From positions 1 through 5,937 of the forward strand of contig JAODGV010000088.1 in NCBI GenBank assembly GCA_025464425.1: 5,937 nucleotides of DNA. The letters are read 5' to 3'. This DNA comes from Methanosarcinales archaeon (GTDB lineage Archaea > Halobacteriota > Syntropharchaeia > Alkanophagales > Methanospirareceae). Under the pieces are notes generated by a model. That model was not told where the DNA came from, made no database searches, and saw only the letters and a program-made list of their open reading frames with translations. The translations under genes were made by a program, and so were the position numbers. Below are positions 5,839 to 5,937 of the stretch, piece after piece. How positions within the stretch are numbered: the stretch's first letter is position 1; every line of letters starts with the position of its first letter.

Positions 5839-5937
5839 TTAATATATCGCCCCGTCCTGATAAACCTTTCCATCCCTGTCGACCTGAACTTGAGACCATG
5901 CATTACGGTCCTCAAATATCGGGTGATGAAACTCTGC
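5839..5937 (-). CDS. C-terminal end of an unrecognised gene (partial at the window edge)
   Basis: From the right edge, the minus-strand frame starting GCA GAG TTT runs 32 codons to TAA at 5839-5841. The peptide begins AEFHHPIFEDRNAWSQ and ends VQVDRDGKVYQDGAIY. It is mixed, acidic and polar, with a strand-turn pattern (VQVDRDGKVYQDG) that looks like a real protein end. The downstream gene begins 46 bases later, which fits a tandem arrangement. An open frame of 32 codons can occur by chance, and no family is recognisable, so this call rests on composition, orientation and spacing only. Confidence 0.45.
   Translation of the reverse strand, partial: AEFHHPIFEDRNAWSQVQVDRDGKVYQDGAIY
5840..5847 (-). 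promoter_or_regulatory. Possible TATA box for the small membrane protein
   Basis: The minus strand reads ATATATTA across the end of the right-edge partial gene. A start site about 25 bases downstream would fall near 5818, just ahead of the ribosome-binding site at 5801-5810. Spacing fits an archaeal promoter, but the element is short and AT-rich sequence is common here. Confidence 0.25.

Overview
The window is densely coding and every supportable gene lies on the minus strand, so transcription runs from high to low coordinates. The gene content (an ABC-2 exporter encoded next to NEW3-type Ig-like surface proteins and DPEV/PepSY-like modules), the heavy use of ATA, AGG and AGA codons, the strong AGGAGGTGA ribosome-binding sites and the TATA-like AT boxes suggest an archaeon, probably a euryarchaeon of the methanogen/ANME/Archaeoglobus kind. 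This is inference from style and gene families; the window holds no taxonomic marker gene.

Layout in the direction of transcription. At the right edge (5937-5839) is the last 32 codons of an unrecognised gene. After a 46-base gap comes a 58-residue single-pass membrane protein with a near-perfect Shine-Dalgarno (5792-5616). A 272-base non-coding stretch (5615-5344) follows. It holds four TGGAA half-sites spaced 21-23 bases, which form nested inverted repeats, beside TATA-like boxes; it looks like the regulated promoter of the main operon.

The operon (5343 to the left edge) reads: ABC ATPase; ABC-2 permease A; a signal-peptide-bearing, C-terminally anchored protein with NEW3 and carboxypeptidase-regulatory-like domains; ABC-2 permease B; and a membrane-anchored protein with two DPEV/PepSY-like modules that runs off the window. 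Junctions are tight. The upstream gene's final Arg-Arg-stop codons (AGG AGG TRA) double as the Shine-Dalgarno for each permease, and each permease overlaps its exported partner by ATGA. The two permeases are paralogues with the same junctions on both sides, so the operon is one ATPase plus two copies of a [permease + exported partner] cassette. A single ATPase probably energises a permease heterodimer (or two alternative permeases), with the two partners acting on the outer face. The substrate cannot be read from the sequence.

The last gene of the operon carries an apparent one-base frameshift in a run of five G (minus strand, 243-247). The standard frame stops at 239-241, but the neighbouring frame is open from there to position 1 and completes the second DPEV module.
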